A DNA stretch of 64,000 nt from Euglena gracilis (taxonomy: Eukaryota; Euglenida; Euglenophyceae; Euglenales): NCBI GenBank assembly GCA_039621445.1, contig CP154955.1, positions 11,582,241 through 11,646,240 of the forward strand, given 5' to 3'. Both the position numbers and the translations under genes were made by a program. The notes beneath the pieces were generated by a model. That model made no database searches. It was not told where the DNA came from and saw only the letters and a program-made list of their open reading frames with translations. The first letter of the stretch is position 1; each line of letters starts with the position of its first letter. Of this stretch, positions 1 through 10,382 are shown piece after piece.

Positions 1-283
1 GGACCCTTTCGACTGCTCAATTCCATTTGCTCATCCCCAAAGTTGTGTGCTTCAAATCCTGGGTGAGAAAAGGGGGGTGATGAGCTTCTTTAAAACACCT
101 TTTCGACGCCTGAAACTGTTTTCTCGGCTGTGATTCCAAGGGTTCATCTGGTACCAGTTCTTTTCCAAACAGAAAAATTTTGATTTTCAAAAGTCGGCCA
201 AGAAGAAGAGCCATTCAGGCATGCTTAACTGCGAAGCAAGTGGGAGGAACCTCCGGCACTGGCAGTTGGGCTCACGACACCTA

Positions 284-1240
284 ACCCCCCCCCAAAATAA
301 GACCCGGGTCTTATTTTTGGGTCCGTTGGGGGGTCTAAGGGCAGGGGGGGGGAAAAATTGATATCCGCAATTTTTCCGCAATTTCCGCAATTTTCCGCAA
401 TTTCCGCAATTTTCCGCAATTTTCCGCAATTTTTCCGCAATTTCCGCAATTTTTCCGCAATTTTTTCCCATTTTTTTTCCGCAGAATTTTTTCCCACCAC
501 CGAAGGTGTAAAATGCAATGAGTTCAAGCCATTCTTCAAATGGATCAACAGGTGTGCTATTGTGTTTTGTTGTTTCCCCCCCCCAGTTTACCAATTTTTC
601 TCACAGGTGCACCACTGGTTACAGAATTGGGTGCGTCCCACCTGTGCAAAGAACATCAAGCGCGTTGGTTTGTGCTCGCCTGCATCGACGTGGGTGTTGC
701 GGTGTTCTGAACCTCACAATTGAAAATTTTCTAAGTCCCCTCAGACAGAAATGTGTATACCCGATATCAATATTTCCGCAATTTTTCCGCAATTTCCGCA
801 ATTTTTCCGCAATTTTTCCGCAATTTTTCTGAAGGCCTCCGATATCAATTATTCCCCCCCCCTGGTCTAAGGGTCTCCAGGGGGGGGTCTTATTTTGGGG
901 GGGTCTTATTTTTGGATTTTTCTTGACCGACCCGGGCACGAAAAAAACACCATTTTTCAGGTTCCCAAGAGCACTAAAAATTTTCCTTCGGCGCTTCGCA
1001 CCATGTGTAAATTGGTGTAAATTGACATTTACCATGTTTTTTGTACTTCAAAAGTCTAAAATTTTTGTGTATGAAATTGGGTTTTTTGGTATTTTTTTGG
1101 GGGGGAAATTTTCACCGTCCCCGGCGCTTTGCGCCGTCAGGGGGGTCTTATTTATGGGGGGGGTCTTATTTTGGATTTTTGCTCGATCGGCCCAGGGGGG
1201 GTCTTATTTTCTGGGGGGGGTCTTATTTTTGGGGGGGGGT
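284..1240. mobile_element. TA-target inverted-repeat element with C/G-tract ends
   Basis: The ends read ACCCCCCCCCAAAATAAGAC on the left and GTCTTATTTTTGGGGGGGGGT on the right as inverted repeats, and each is flanked by TA (282-283 and 1241-1242). The unoccupied right copy of the host repeat reads 'cgcctaggaaaagagacg' at about 63000-63018. That shows a single TA-containing site which was split and duplicated here. There is no transposase ORF. Another element (342-864) is nested inside. Confidence 0.85.
342..864. mobile_element. hAT-like element, nested, with CAATTTCCG tandem repeats
   Basis: Terminal inverted repeats start CAGGGGGGGG and continue to GATATC (near 361 and 841). The 9-bp direct repeat GTCTAAGGG flanks the unit at 333-341 and 865-873. 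Arrays of a CAATTTTTCCG-type repeat lie just inside both ends. The centre (about 490-730) closely matches the centre of a second copy at 36709-37356. No transposase is visible, so it is non-autonomous. Confidence 0.8.
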
Positions 1241-2250
1241 TAGGACAAGAGACGTCTGGACATGAAGAAGTTGGTGGTTGTTTTCACACACCTGGGGCTG
1301 GCTTTCTGCCCCAGGTAAGGCTTCCCTTCACCTTAGCTCTGTCCGCTCTGGTAATGACTTGCTTCCAGGACTGCTCTCTCCACCCACAGTGATAAAAATT
1401 GGATATTAAAATTTGTGCCCATTGCGCCAAAGCGCAAAGGGCAGGTTTATGTAGAATGAAAATTTAAGAGTTACATTGCGCCAAAGCGCAATAGAAATAC
1501 AATTTTAAAACTGTAAAGGCAGCGTGGATGTTGTGCCGAAGCACAATGTTGACCAATTCTAACGCAACGTGACTGAGAGTAGGCTTTCGTCCCCCTGTCC
1601 TACATTTTTGTGCTCTATCCCCTCTCCCTTTCTCTCCCTCCGTTGTGAGATACGTTTCAAGCTGTTACATTGCGCTTTGGCGCAACACCCACGCTAACAT
1701 AAAATTATAAGAATTGCATTTTTATTGCGCTTTGGCGCAATCTCTTAAATTTCCTTTCTGCATAAGCAGAAAGGAACTTTTCCTCCCTGCATTTCCTTTC
1801 CATTGGGCTTTGGCGCAATGGAAACACATGTTGACACATATGTTTTATCATTGCGCAAGTAAGGCAATGGTCACCCACATGTTGAATTGCAAAAAGGAAA
1901 AAATTTGCGCCAAAGCGCAATGCGTTTTATTTTTTGTTATAAAATTTTTTTGCGCCAAAGCGCAACTGCGCAATGGAGTCCTCATGTTTCATTACCCGGC
2001 GCTTTGGGTTCAAGCACACTGTGCCCTGGGAGCCCTGTGTCCATAGACCGTAGAGTTCCAAGTCGTTGGTTTCGTCCCCAGGCCCTGGGAGTGCAGGGAG
2101 ACACTAATGCGGACTGTCCTGAGCCCCAAGCCTCGGTGTTCGAAAACAGAAAAAAGTTTTGCATTGCGCGTTGGCGCAAATTTACAGTCACTTTCAAAGC
2201 TAAGTGCGAGTTAGGCCGCCTAAGAACCTGCGAGGGGCAAGATTTTTCAA

Positions 2251-2837
2251 GAGAAACGACACAGGGACAGAAGAGGATGACAGGCGTAACCCAGATCCCC
2301 AAAGCCAAAGTTTGGAAATTCAGATTATAAGGAGACCCAGTAGCCCGACGGCATGCATGGCTCACAGGGCGTTTCTAGGGTGCGTTGCACGCGTTGCGTT
2401 CCATTGGCGTGCTGCACACGAGGGAAAATAGGAACCGAACCTTCGCTCGTGGCAAAGTTTTCGTCGGTTTGAAATCTGCACGCTTACAGGTGAGTTCCTT
2501 ACACACTTACAGATACCACACTACACGCTTACCGATGACAGATACAAATACCTTCATAGAAGGAAGTTCACACACCCGGGGACTTCCGTTTGGCTTTACG
2601 CCCACGCGATCCTTTTTTTTGGCTTTCCTGGATTTATGTGGGTTGGAATTGCATAACGGAGGAAGGGGAAACACTTTTTATTTGGGGTATTCAGGTATCG
2701 GGACTGGTCTGGGCGCATTGCACCGTGTTGTGGCGTGTCCCCCCGCCAGAACCAACTCCCACCGATTCGCAACGTCCCTGCCCCATTTTTTTTGGCCGCC
2801 AAGATCTCACCCCCTCCTTGCCACCCCCTTCTACCCC
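2251..2837. other. Upstream flank of the COQ5 gene; no gene seen
   Basis: This is mixed-composition DNA ending in a pyrimidine-rich run that leads into the AG at 2838-2839. ORFs here overlap in several frames without exon-like codon use. I see no promoter element I could defend. Confidence 0.5.
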
Positions 2838-2839
2838 AG
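2838..2839 (+). promoter_or_regulatory. Probable spliced-leader acceptor of COQ5
   Basis: A C/T-rich run ends in CCCAG six bases before the ATG at 2846. All the well-supported genes in this window have a similar AG at 2-51 bases before the start codon. This fits trans-splicing of a leader, which is known in euglenids. An upstream 5'UTR intron is the alternative. Confidence 0.55.
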
Positions 2840-2845
2840 GGCCCC

Positions 2846-5800
2846 ATGGACTGGCTGGTGTGGCTCGGCCCCATCGGGCTTGCCGGGCTGGCCCTCGGCG
2901 CCTTCCTGTGGCTCACCACCCCCTCCAAGTGTGCCGTGGTTTCTGGGAGCTCACCCTACGCATCCGGCTCGATTGGCGCAGGGATCCAACCCCCCACCCG
3001 CCCCCCCCCCCCCCCCCCCCCCAAATAACTGGGCCCCGTGGCTGAATAACTTGGCGGGGGGAGGGGCAAAAAAGACGGTTCCAGTAACTTGGTAACTTGG
3101 CGCCCCCCCTTTTTAGGTAAAATTTTTTTCCCGACGCTGAGAAACGGGTCCAAATAGCCTGGCAGGGGGGCAGGGCCAAAAGTTGGTTCCAATCACCTGG
3201 GGTATTTGGGGGGGGGGTTACAGCCCTGCTTGTGGGGCTCATGTGGGCAGAGGGGCTGAACTTCTTTCTTGGACCCCTTCCGTCCCGTCCTTTGATACGA
3301 AGGTGCCGTGTTTCCCTTGCTCACCCCAGGGAGTACCGAGGGCCTGCGCTTGGGTCTGGAAAGATGTTTGACTGCATCGCGCGGAGGTGTGCCCTGTGCG
3401 GACCCAGGTCCAACACAAACGGCTGGTTCATGCGCGGAGGTTTTTCGCAGCTGCGTTGTTTTGCGTTCTCTACTTTCCTTGCGGAGTTTATCTCCCCTGT
3501 GACCTTTATCAAAAAAAAAGGGAAGGGCTAATGCAATTCGCATGTCCCTTTTGGGGATACAGAAACCAGCTCTTGTGTTCCCCATGTTTGGTGTTTTTTT
3601 TATTATTATACTTCTGCCCAACAGGGCTTGCTGCAGAAAATGCAATGCAAGTTCAGCCCCTCTGCCCACATGAGCCCCACAAGCAGGGCTGTAAACCCCC
3701 CCCCCCCCAAATACCCCAGGTGATTGGAACCAACTTTTGGCCCTGCCCCCCTGCCAGGTTATTTGGACCCGTTTCTCAGCGTCGGGAAAAAAATTTTAAC
3801 TAAAAAGGAGTGGCGCCAAGTTACTAAGGACCAACCGTCAACAAAAATGTGTTCCAGAAACCTGTGCAAACAGGCAGCTGAGACGTTCTCAGATCAGATC
3901 TTGTGACGTCTGGGGCTTTTGCCCAGCCAAGGAAGGGGGTGAGGGAGCGAGAGGCGCATCTGCGTCATTGGGGGACCCACCTGGACAGAGGGGACAGGAT
4001 GGCTGGCCTGCCCCACAGGTATGACCTCATCAACCGGGTGATGGCCCTGGGCATGGACCAGGGCTGGCGAGGGGCGATGGCATGTCTGTTTGTGTGTAAC
4101 CCCCCCCCCCCAATATAAGAACCCCGTTTCTTATATTCGGGTTTTGGCCGATCGGCCGAAAGGGTTGCTTATATTTGGGGGTTTGTTATATTTGGGTGTC
4201 GAAGGCAGGCCCCAAATGGAACTTTTTCTTCCTTCGGTTCCTTCATGTAATTAACTATATGTGACCGCCGTTTCACCTTCTTGAGTCCAGTTGCACCTGC
4301 TCCACCCAAAAAGCAGTTGCTTCTGGCCTCTTGCTTTGCAAAGAAGCAATAGACCGGACCGGCTTCATCTTTGTGTTGATCGCGCCTTGAGATTTTCTGT
4401 GACCCATGGAGAAAATAGATGCGGGGTTTCTTATGTGTGGATTAGCGTCCAACAGCCCTGGGGTTTCTTATATTTGGGGGTGTCTTATATTTGGGGGGGG
4501 GTTATGTGTGTGTTGTTTGGTGTGTGAGGAGTTGTCGGCTAACGGACGGCAAGTCTGACAGTCCTAGGAAGCAGGGTGGGGATTTTGGGCACGCCTCCGC
4601 TCACCAGCTTTCCATTTTTTTTTCGGAGCAGCTCTTCGTTTTGGACGGCTTTCGTACCAAAGCCCTTCAAAATGGTGGCATAAAATCTGAACCCTCTGCT
4701 CAACCCAAAGGGGATGTCCCTCCACCACAAAATCTGCTTGCGACGCTCAGGCTTTAGTGGCTTGTGTTTGACACGATGAGAATGTCTTACAAGGAGTTTT
4801 TTTTATTATCATAACACAGACGGTTAGAATTTGTTCCTGCTTCTTGTTTATCAAGTTTTTCTGAGCTGCTTTCGACCCTTTCAGTACCCTTTCCAAGTGG
4901 AAGCTATGGTGGATTCTGCTTGGCAGATTTTTTATAGGCACCGGGAGACGTCTCTGTATTCTGTCCGCGTGGCACCGTGCCTTGTGAGGGCAAACTGCGC
5001 AGCCTTGAGTGTCTAAAGGGGAGTCAAGTGCCCTTCCTCCCCTTCTGCCCCACTTGCAACCCCCCCCCCCCAAACAGGTCCAGGCGCTGGAGCTGTCGCA
5101 GGGCAACGCTTGTCTCGACCTGGCCACCGGCACGGCTGATGTGGCTCTCATCATCGCGCGCACTCTGGTGTCGTCCCCAAGCCCTGAATGTGGTTGGCTG
5201 CACGTTTTTGGGGTCTTTTTGGGTTCCTTTTTTTCCTCTGCAAATTTTTGCAGAGGTGAGACAAAACCAGCATTGCATCATTTCATTTTTTTTCCAGAAA
5301 GAAGGACTTGAGGTTGTTTGTGACGATCTTTGGATTCCTCAGGGCTGTTTTTTTTTGCCGTTCCTTCCAGCGCTTCACCCTTGAAGAGAGTGGTTTGAAT
5401 AGGAAGGTTCTTATCTTTGGGGGTTTCTGCTGTTCAAAATCCTAAAGCCTAAGAATTTAAACAATGTGCAAACCTCTGGAGGATAATATTTTGGGTGGAT
5501 GCCCACTCAAAGAACCCCCTCAAAAGAAGGCTTTTTACCACGTTTGGCTGCGAAATCTCGTAAATGGCGAAACGACCTTTTCTGGCGCTGAAGATGGCTT
5601 TGCTTTTGAAGTGTGTTTTAAGGCAATACACCGACTAGGGAATCTAGAATTCGGACCTCTTCAGAAAAACCATCTTCGATACATATATATATATATATAT
5701 ATGACTTCAAACATGTGTTTTTATCCAAAGCACTCTTTTGAAAGGCCATAACCTGGGAAGGAGAGGAAATCAAAAAAAAATTAGCAGATGAAACATTATA

Positions 5801-8800
5801 AACCCCCCAGATAAGTGCATAGGTGCGCACATTTTAAGGACGTGGTTTGGTTTGTGGTTTCGGACCCCTTGGGGTGCGCACTTATTAGGGCACTGCGCGC
5901 TTATTAGGGCGAAGCCCAAAATGCTAACTTTTCTCCCACTCTTTTCAATTTTCCTCCTATTTTGTGATGTCAAGCAACGAATCAAGTGATTATGTGTCAA
6001 ATTTGGGCTTGGATGATAGAAGTATTTGGTCTGAGAAGGACCTTTCTGAATTGTGTGTGTTCTTTTCTGGCCTGAGATGTGACACTGATTTCTCTTTTGG
6101 GGGGGGGGTGCGCACTTTTTAGGGAGGTAGTTTTGGACCCTTGGAGGGAGCGCACTTATTAGGGCACTGCGCATAATTAGGGCACTGCACACTTATTAGG
6201 GAGGGGGGTTTACACTTGGGCTTTCAGAGTGCCAGGCAGCAGAAGTTCTGGCTTCCACGGAGTTCCGAGGAGTTACGTATGCTACTGGCAGCGTGATATA
6301 TGATGATGAAGGTGGGAGTACTGTTTGATTGAATGCCATGCGGCACAGAATGGTTGATTGTCCTCTTCACATGTTCTGCAGCGGACGCGCGGGGGCGGCA
6401 CTGTGCTGGGGGTGGACCCCAGCGCCAAGATGCTGGAGGAGGGCCGCCGCAAGGTGCAGAAGGCGGGCCTTGCTGACCTGTTGACGTTACAGGTCTGATG
6501 TGTGTGTCAGCTGTGAGATGTGTGTCAGCTTTTTTTGTGTCAGCTGTGGGCCCAAAGATGAATAGGCCGTTCCTGCTAGTTGCCGGAGTAAACCCCTCCC
6601 AAATAATATTCCCCCGGGGTATTATTCGGGTATTATTTTTTCGCCAGAAGTCCCGGGGGGGAATTACTTGGGGGGGGGGTAATAGGTCCCCAAATTTTCG
6701 AAATTTTTCGAAGTCCTTAAGGACTCAAAAAATAGCACCCCAAACCCCTTTGTTTTTGGGGTCATTTATCGAACTGTCTCATGAACTTTAGCATTTTCCG
6801 AGGCCAGATGATCCAGAAAAATCGATTTTTTCCCGTAATTTATTGCCAAATATTTTGATTTTTACCATGTTGAGGGCAAAATCCTCCCAAAATTAAGGGG
6901 GGGGGTATAAACTCGGTCTGCGAAGTCGGACCCGAAGGGCATTATTTGGGGGGGTATATTGGGGGGGTATATTGGGGGGGGGGGTATTGTTTGGGGGGGT
7001 TGCCTGCTCGAAAGAAACAGGAGCTGGAGGTTTTTGCTGTTCGGGGAGGGTGACAGCACGATACCAGCAGAAGACAGCACGCTTGTACCCCCAGCCGTCC
7101 AATGAATATCCTTTGTTTGGACCAGACGGTTTGTGATTTTACTGTTTATTTGGATGTGGGGCAGGTCTTCAACCACAGATCTCACCTGCGAATGAAAAAA
7201 ATCCCTTTCTGGGAGGTCAGTTGGGTCTCTCAGGAAGGAGACGCGCAGCAGCTGCAGCTCCCCGACGCTGCTTTCGACAAGGTCACCATATCCTTCGGCA
7301 TCCGCAACGTTGGGGACCGGCCACGTGCACTGCGGGAAGTGTGTGTGTGCGCGTGTGCGTGTGCGTGCGTGTTTGGGTGTGCCTGTTGTGTGTGTTTGTG
7401 TGTTGTGTGTGTGTGTGTGTTGTGTCTGTGCGTATGCATGTTTTTGCTGCATGGCACAGCACAGGCAATCATCATGCACATATGCACTAAGGCGCATGGA
7501 AAATGCAACAACCTACAGCAAATCAAACCACATTCCCCTTTGCAACATATTGTTATATCCCTCGGCTCAGATGCGGCGGGTCCTCAAACACGGCCCCCAC
7601 AGCCGGCTGGCCATCTTGGAGTTTGCGGACCCCGAGGGCGGCGTTCTTGCCTTTGGCGCCGGGCTCTTTATCCGGTGTGGGCGGAAATCCAACCCTGATC
7701 CCCACTGGGGACATCGCAAATTTTGCCCGAGACAACATGACAATGGATTTGTCCCTTGTGAGGCTCTCTGGAGTGGGTTGGGGTGAGTGATGGATCTGAC
7801 TCCATACCTAGATGGTTACGGTGTACACTACAGTGCACTTGTTGTTTGAAAATTGAGTGATTTTCTTGTGACATTTGCTTTTTTTTGGAAATTTAACAAT
7901 CCACTGCTTGCATCCACTGCTTGCTTTTGCTTGAATGACACAAAATCATAAACTTCAGAATCAGAAATCAGAGAGTTTTTCCTTTTTCTTCCAGCTGATG
8001 CCTAAACCCTTGGAATGGGCAACTTTGTCGAATATTTCCAGCGTTTGTGAATTTGTCTGTGCACCATGAAGGGATGAAGGAGAGCGACGGTAAGTGGAAC
8101 CATCTTTTTTGGCTCACTGCCAAGCTATTGGTCACTGCAAGAGTCGCAAGCAGGGTTTGATATAAGGAGGGCGTACATGGTTTAGGTGGGGGGGTGTCCC
8201 CCCCCCCTCCTGGCCCGCAGGGGGGGTCCGGACCCCCCCCCCCCCCCCCACCTGCCAGGGGGGTCCGGACCGACCCTCGGGGGGGTTCCCGGGACCCCCC
8301 CCAAAAAGGGTCAATTTTTTCCTCCGGCGCTTTGCGCCGAATTTTTTTGCATTTTTGGCACATTTTTGCCCAAAAAGTGCCCAAAATGGCACTTTTGGTC
8401 GTTTTGCGGGGTCAAAAATTTTCGGCCACCCTGACCGCGCACCTGTTTAGGTGGGGGGGGGGTGTCCCGCCCACCCCCCCCCTCCCTCCTGGCCCGCAGG
8501 GGGGGTCCGGACCCCCCCCCCCACCTGTCCTTATATCGAACCCTGGTCGCAAGGTCTTGCTGTATTGCTGTCCCGATTTTTTTCTGGTAGGTATGGTGCT
8601 CCGAGGATTGGGGCCCTCATCAGTGGCCAGGTGGACGAGTATATGCACCTGCAGAACTCGATTGTAGCGTTTCCCAAGTGTGATTTGATTGCCAATTTTC
8701 CCTGCAAGTAGTTCTCTGATTTACATCCGGGATCTCAGCTTTCCCGAGGATGAAGCCGTTCTCACCCACCATGCATATCTCTTTGATAGATCCGCTTTTC

Positions 8801-9573
8801 AGTGGTTGGGTTCTCATACCCCGCTGAACATATCAGTGCCTCATCATCCGACTTTTCAGTTGGGCAAACTCTGGAGGGACGTAGGGGGGTATTGACGGCC
8901 TTCTTTTTGTCATGTAAAGTGTTTTATCAAAAGAACACATACCTGCCCCTCTCCTAATTTCATCCGCCCGTCTTTCCTTTTTGAGTGAGCTGAACGCTCA
9001 GCTTCAGCATTTTGCCTACAGAATTGTGTGTGTCTGTGTTTATGTATACATACACCCATGCATATGTATACATACGTATATTATGCATATACATATGCGC
9101 ATATATACAAATGTATTTATATACCCACATTTTGTGTGTGCATGTGTAGGTTGCAATGGTTTTTTTTTAAATGGTTTGGGGTTGTTATCGGGGGGGGGGG
9201 CGGTCGATCTAAATGGGTTCATGTGCTTTTGTGAAGCGGTAGGCACCTGGCCAAGGCGCACGCACCACCCAGTCTCACCCTTCGATTGGCTGAGAACAAA
9301 GGGAAGGTATACCCCCTTCACCAAAAACAGAAATTTGAAAGCGAAATCCTGCCGAAGGAGTTAGCCGACAAAATTAAATTAATTAAAAAAATTATTGGAA
9401 AAAAGACCACCAACAGGACAAAACCAGCCTTCGCCCCCCCAACATTTTTTTTGACCTTCTCTCGCAGACCTCCGGCATTCATCGCCATGATCGAAGCGGC
9501 CGGCTTCACTGTGTTGCGTACCCAACGGTTCTGTTTCGGCTCCGTGTGGCTGTACTTGGCCCAGCCCACCTAG
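2846..9573 (+). CDS. COQ5: UbiE/COQ5/MenG quinone C-methyltransferase, nine exons
   Basis: SAM-dependent C-methyltransferase of ubiquinone or phylloquinone synthesis. Exons are 2846-2928, 3330-3386, 4019-4079, 5078-5167, 6382-6492, 7234-7338, 7571-7674, 8591-8677 and 9468-9573. They sum to 804 nt, all phases agree, and the product is 267 residues. Visible signatures are MFD-IA-RYDL (about 40-50), the SAM loop LDLATGTAD (80-88), the acidic residue in LGVD (109), GDA (136-138) and FGIRNV (155-160). The first 26 residues are hydrophobic with no Arg or Lys, more like a membrane anchor or signal sequence than a mitochondrial presequence. MenG (plastid) or COQ5 (mitochondrion) cannot be settled by sequence. 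Intron 3 starts with GC; the rest are GT-AG. Most introns hold a mobile element. Confidence 0.93.
3090..3262. repeat. Long inverted repeat, left arm (COQ5 intron 1)
   Basis: This segment is a near-perfect reverse complement of about 3650-3828. It includes a C/G-tract element end ('ggtatttggggggggg') and its flanking single-copy sequence ('gcttgtggggctcatgtggg'). The second arm is therefore a copied and inverted piece of the locus and not just another insertion. COQ5 exon 2 (3330-3386) lies between the arms. Confidence 0.9.
3650..3828. repeat. Long inverted repeat, right arm (COQ5 intron 2)
   Basis: Reverse-complement partner of 3090-3262. The gap between the arms is about 390 bases and contains exon 2. 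Differences between the arms are mainly in homopolymer length, which suggests a recent event. Confidence 0.9.
4099..4502. mobile_element. TA-target C/G-tract element in COQ5 intron 3
   Basis: The left end is ACCCCCCCCCCCCAATATAAG and the right end is CTTATATTTGGGGGGGGGT. Flanking TA dinucleotides lie at 4097-4098 and 4503-4504. It begins about 20 bases after the splice donor. It has the same end architecture as 284-1240, and no ORF of interest. Confidence 0.8.
5801..6210. mobile_element. TA-target C/G-tract element in COQ5 intron 4
   Basis: The ends are AACCCCCC and GGGGGGTT, flanked by TA (5799-5800 and 6211-6212). Internally it repeats a GCGC(A/G)CTTATTAGGGCACTG motif near both ends. Related 'gggcactgcgcact' motifs occur at 10740-10880 in SPB1 intron 1. 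Non-autonomous. Confidence 0.75.
6591..7001. mobile_element. TA-type C/G-tract element in COQ5 intron 5
   Basis: The left end is AACCCCTCCCAAATAATA and the right end TATTGTTTGGGGGGGTT, with TA at 6589-6590 and a decayed right flank. The interior, with 'ggccagatgatccagaaaaa' and 'gaactttagcattttccgag', matches 49950-50130. Two copies of one family are therefore present in the window. Confidence 0.7.
7339..7440. repeat. (TG)n microsatellite in COQ5 intron 6
   Basis: An imperfect TG/TGTGCG run starts directly at the splice donor. The intron (7339-7570) is the shortest of the gene and has no inserted element. Confidence 0.9.
8151..8545. mobile_element. hAT-like MITE in COQ5 intron 7
   Basis: The ends CAGGGTTTGATATAAGGA and TCCTTATATCGAACCCTG are inverted repeats. 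The perfect 8-bp duplication GTCGCAAG lies at 8143-8150 and 8546-8553. Inside are C- and G-tracts and the palindrome CGGCGC-TTT-GCGCCG at about 8327-8341. Fragments of relatives (TTATATCGA-type ends) lie near 25640 and 27210. Confidence 0.9.
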
Positions 9574-10228
9574 TTTCCATGTATGACGTGCATGGATCGT
9601 GTGGGGATGTTGACTGCCACACAGCCAAGCGCCACGCCAGGGTTTGCATTTGAGCTCCTTGATGCCCCCAGACCGACTCAACCTGCTAGCAGCTCCAGCT
9701 GGCAACCTGCTTGCTCTCTTCCGTCTCTCCTCCACTCGAAGCCACCACACATTCCCATCCCTGCTTCCCAAGCCACTCCCCTCCTTCGCGAACTTCCCTC
9801 TGCAGTCTGCGGCACAGCATCCTACATCCCATCTCAGCCATTTGGCTCTTTCTCCATCGCTGCTTGTGTACAGTGGCGAAAGGAGTTAAGTGACAAAAGG
9901 GGCAGGTTATGAAATGGAAACACCAATGAACCCTGCCACTGCCACTGCCAGTGCCAAATGAAATAACTTGTCTGTTTTGTCTCATCCATAGAAGAATTAT
10001 TTCTCTCTCTAAGTATAATGCTCCCGTAGTCCTAATCTTTGTCTCAAGGCATCGTCCAAAGGCATCAGACCCATTTGGTAGCGTCCAGACTGCTGGCTGA
10101 CTTCACCTTCGCACTGGGTTTGCCTGTGCTGGCCACCATTGTTGAAGCACCAAGATTTCACAGCCTACCTCGCAACGGAACACAGTTCACTTCAGAACCC
10201 CCGATGGGACCCCCGGACCCCTCCCTCC
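9574..10228. other. Spacer between COQ5 and SPB1
   Basis: No exon-like composition or conserved motif is visible. Only about 810 bases separate the COQ5 stop from the SPB1 start, both on the + strand. No terminator or poly(A) signal can be assigned with confidence. Confidence 0.5.
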
Positions 10229-10319
10229 CAGACTTTCATTTAGTGCGCCGCGGAGAATTTTATTTCTGCGCCGCATGCGCCGCGGCAAACTTCGCCGCGG
10301 CGCACTAAATGAAAGTCTG
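10229..10319. mobile_element. 91-bp fold-back hAT-like MITE upstream of SPB1
   Basis: An almost perfect hairpin with end CAGACTTTCATTTAGTGCGC and its inverse. Flanks CTCCCTCC (10221-10228) and CTCCTTCC (10320-10327) agree at 7 of 8 bases. The right flank forms the pyrimidine tract of the AG at 10330-10331, so the insertion abuts the SPB1 leader acceptor. Confidence 0.8.
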
Positions 10320-10329
10320 CTCCTTCCCC

Positions 10330-10331
10330 AG
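10330..10331 (+). promoter_or_regulatory. Probable spliced-leader acceptor of SPB1
   Basis: CTCCTTCCCCAG precedes a 51-base GC-rich leader that ends in CCACC before the ATG at 10383. The assignment rests on the same pattern at the other genes. Confidence 0.5.
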
Positions 10332-10382
10332 TGCCAAAGGCTCACTGCCACCCCGCCGGCCACCCGACCGCAGCCCCCCACC

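Larger units (their letters stand above)
1..2250. repeat. Dispersed repeat, left copy (interrupted by 284-1240)
   Basis: Positions 1-283 and 1243-2235 match 62715-63745 in the same order and orientation, including the segments 'gtgtgcttcaaatcctgggt' and 'gagttaggccgcctaag'. The copy is rich in 16-bp palindromes of the form TTGCGC-N4-GCGCAA at about 1421, 1477, 1670, 1724, 1904 and 1950. Diverged relatives lie near 54400-55740 and 58340-59130. I see no convincing coding capacity; the ORFs here are short and lack exon-like composition. The family cannot be named from sequence alone. Confidence 0.8.

Noticed and set aside
2846-2928. Separate small membrane protein gene
   Set aside because: The exon ends in phase 2 at a GTGTGC donor and joins in frame to 3330-3386 and the rest of COQ5, giving exactly 268 codons with the stop.
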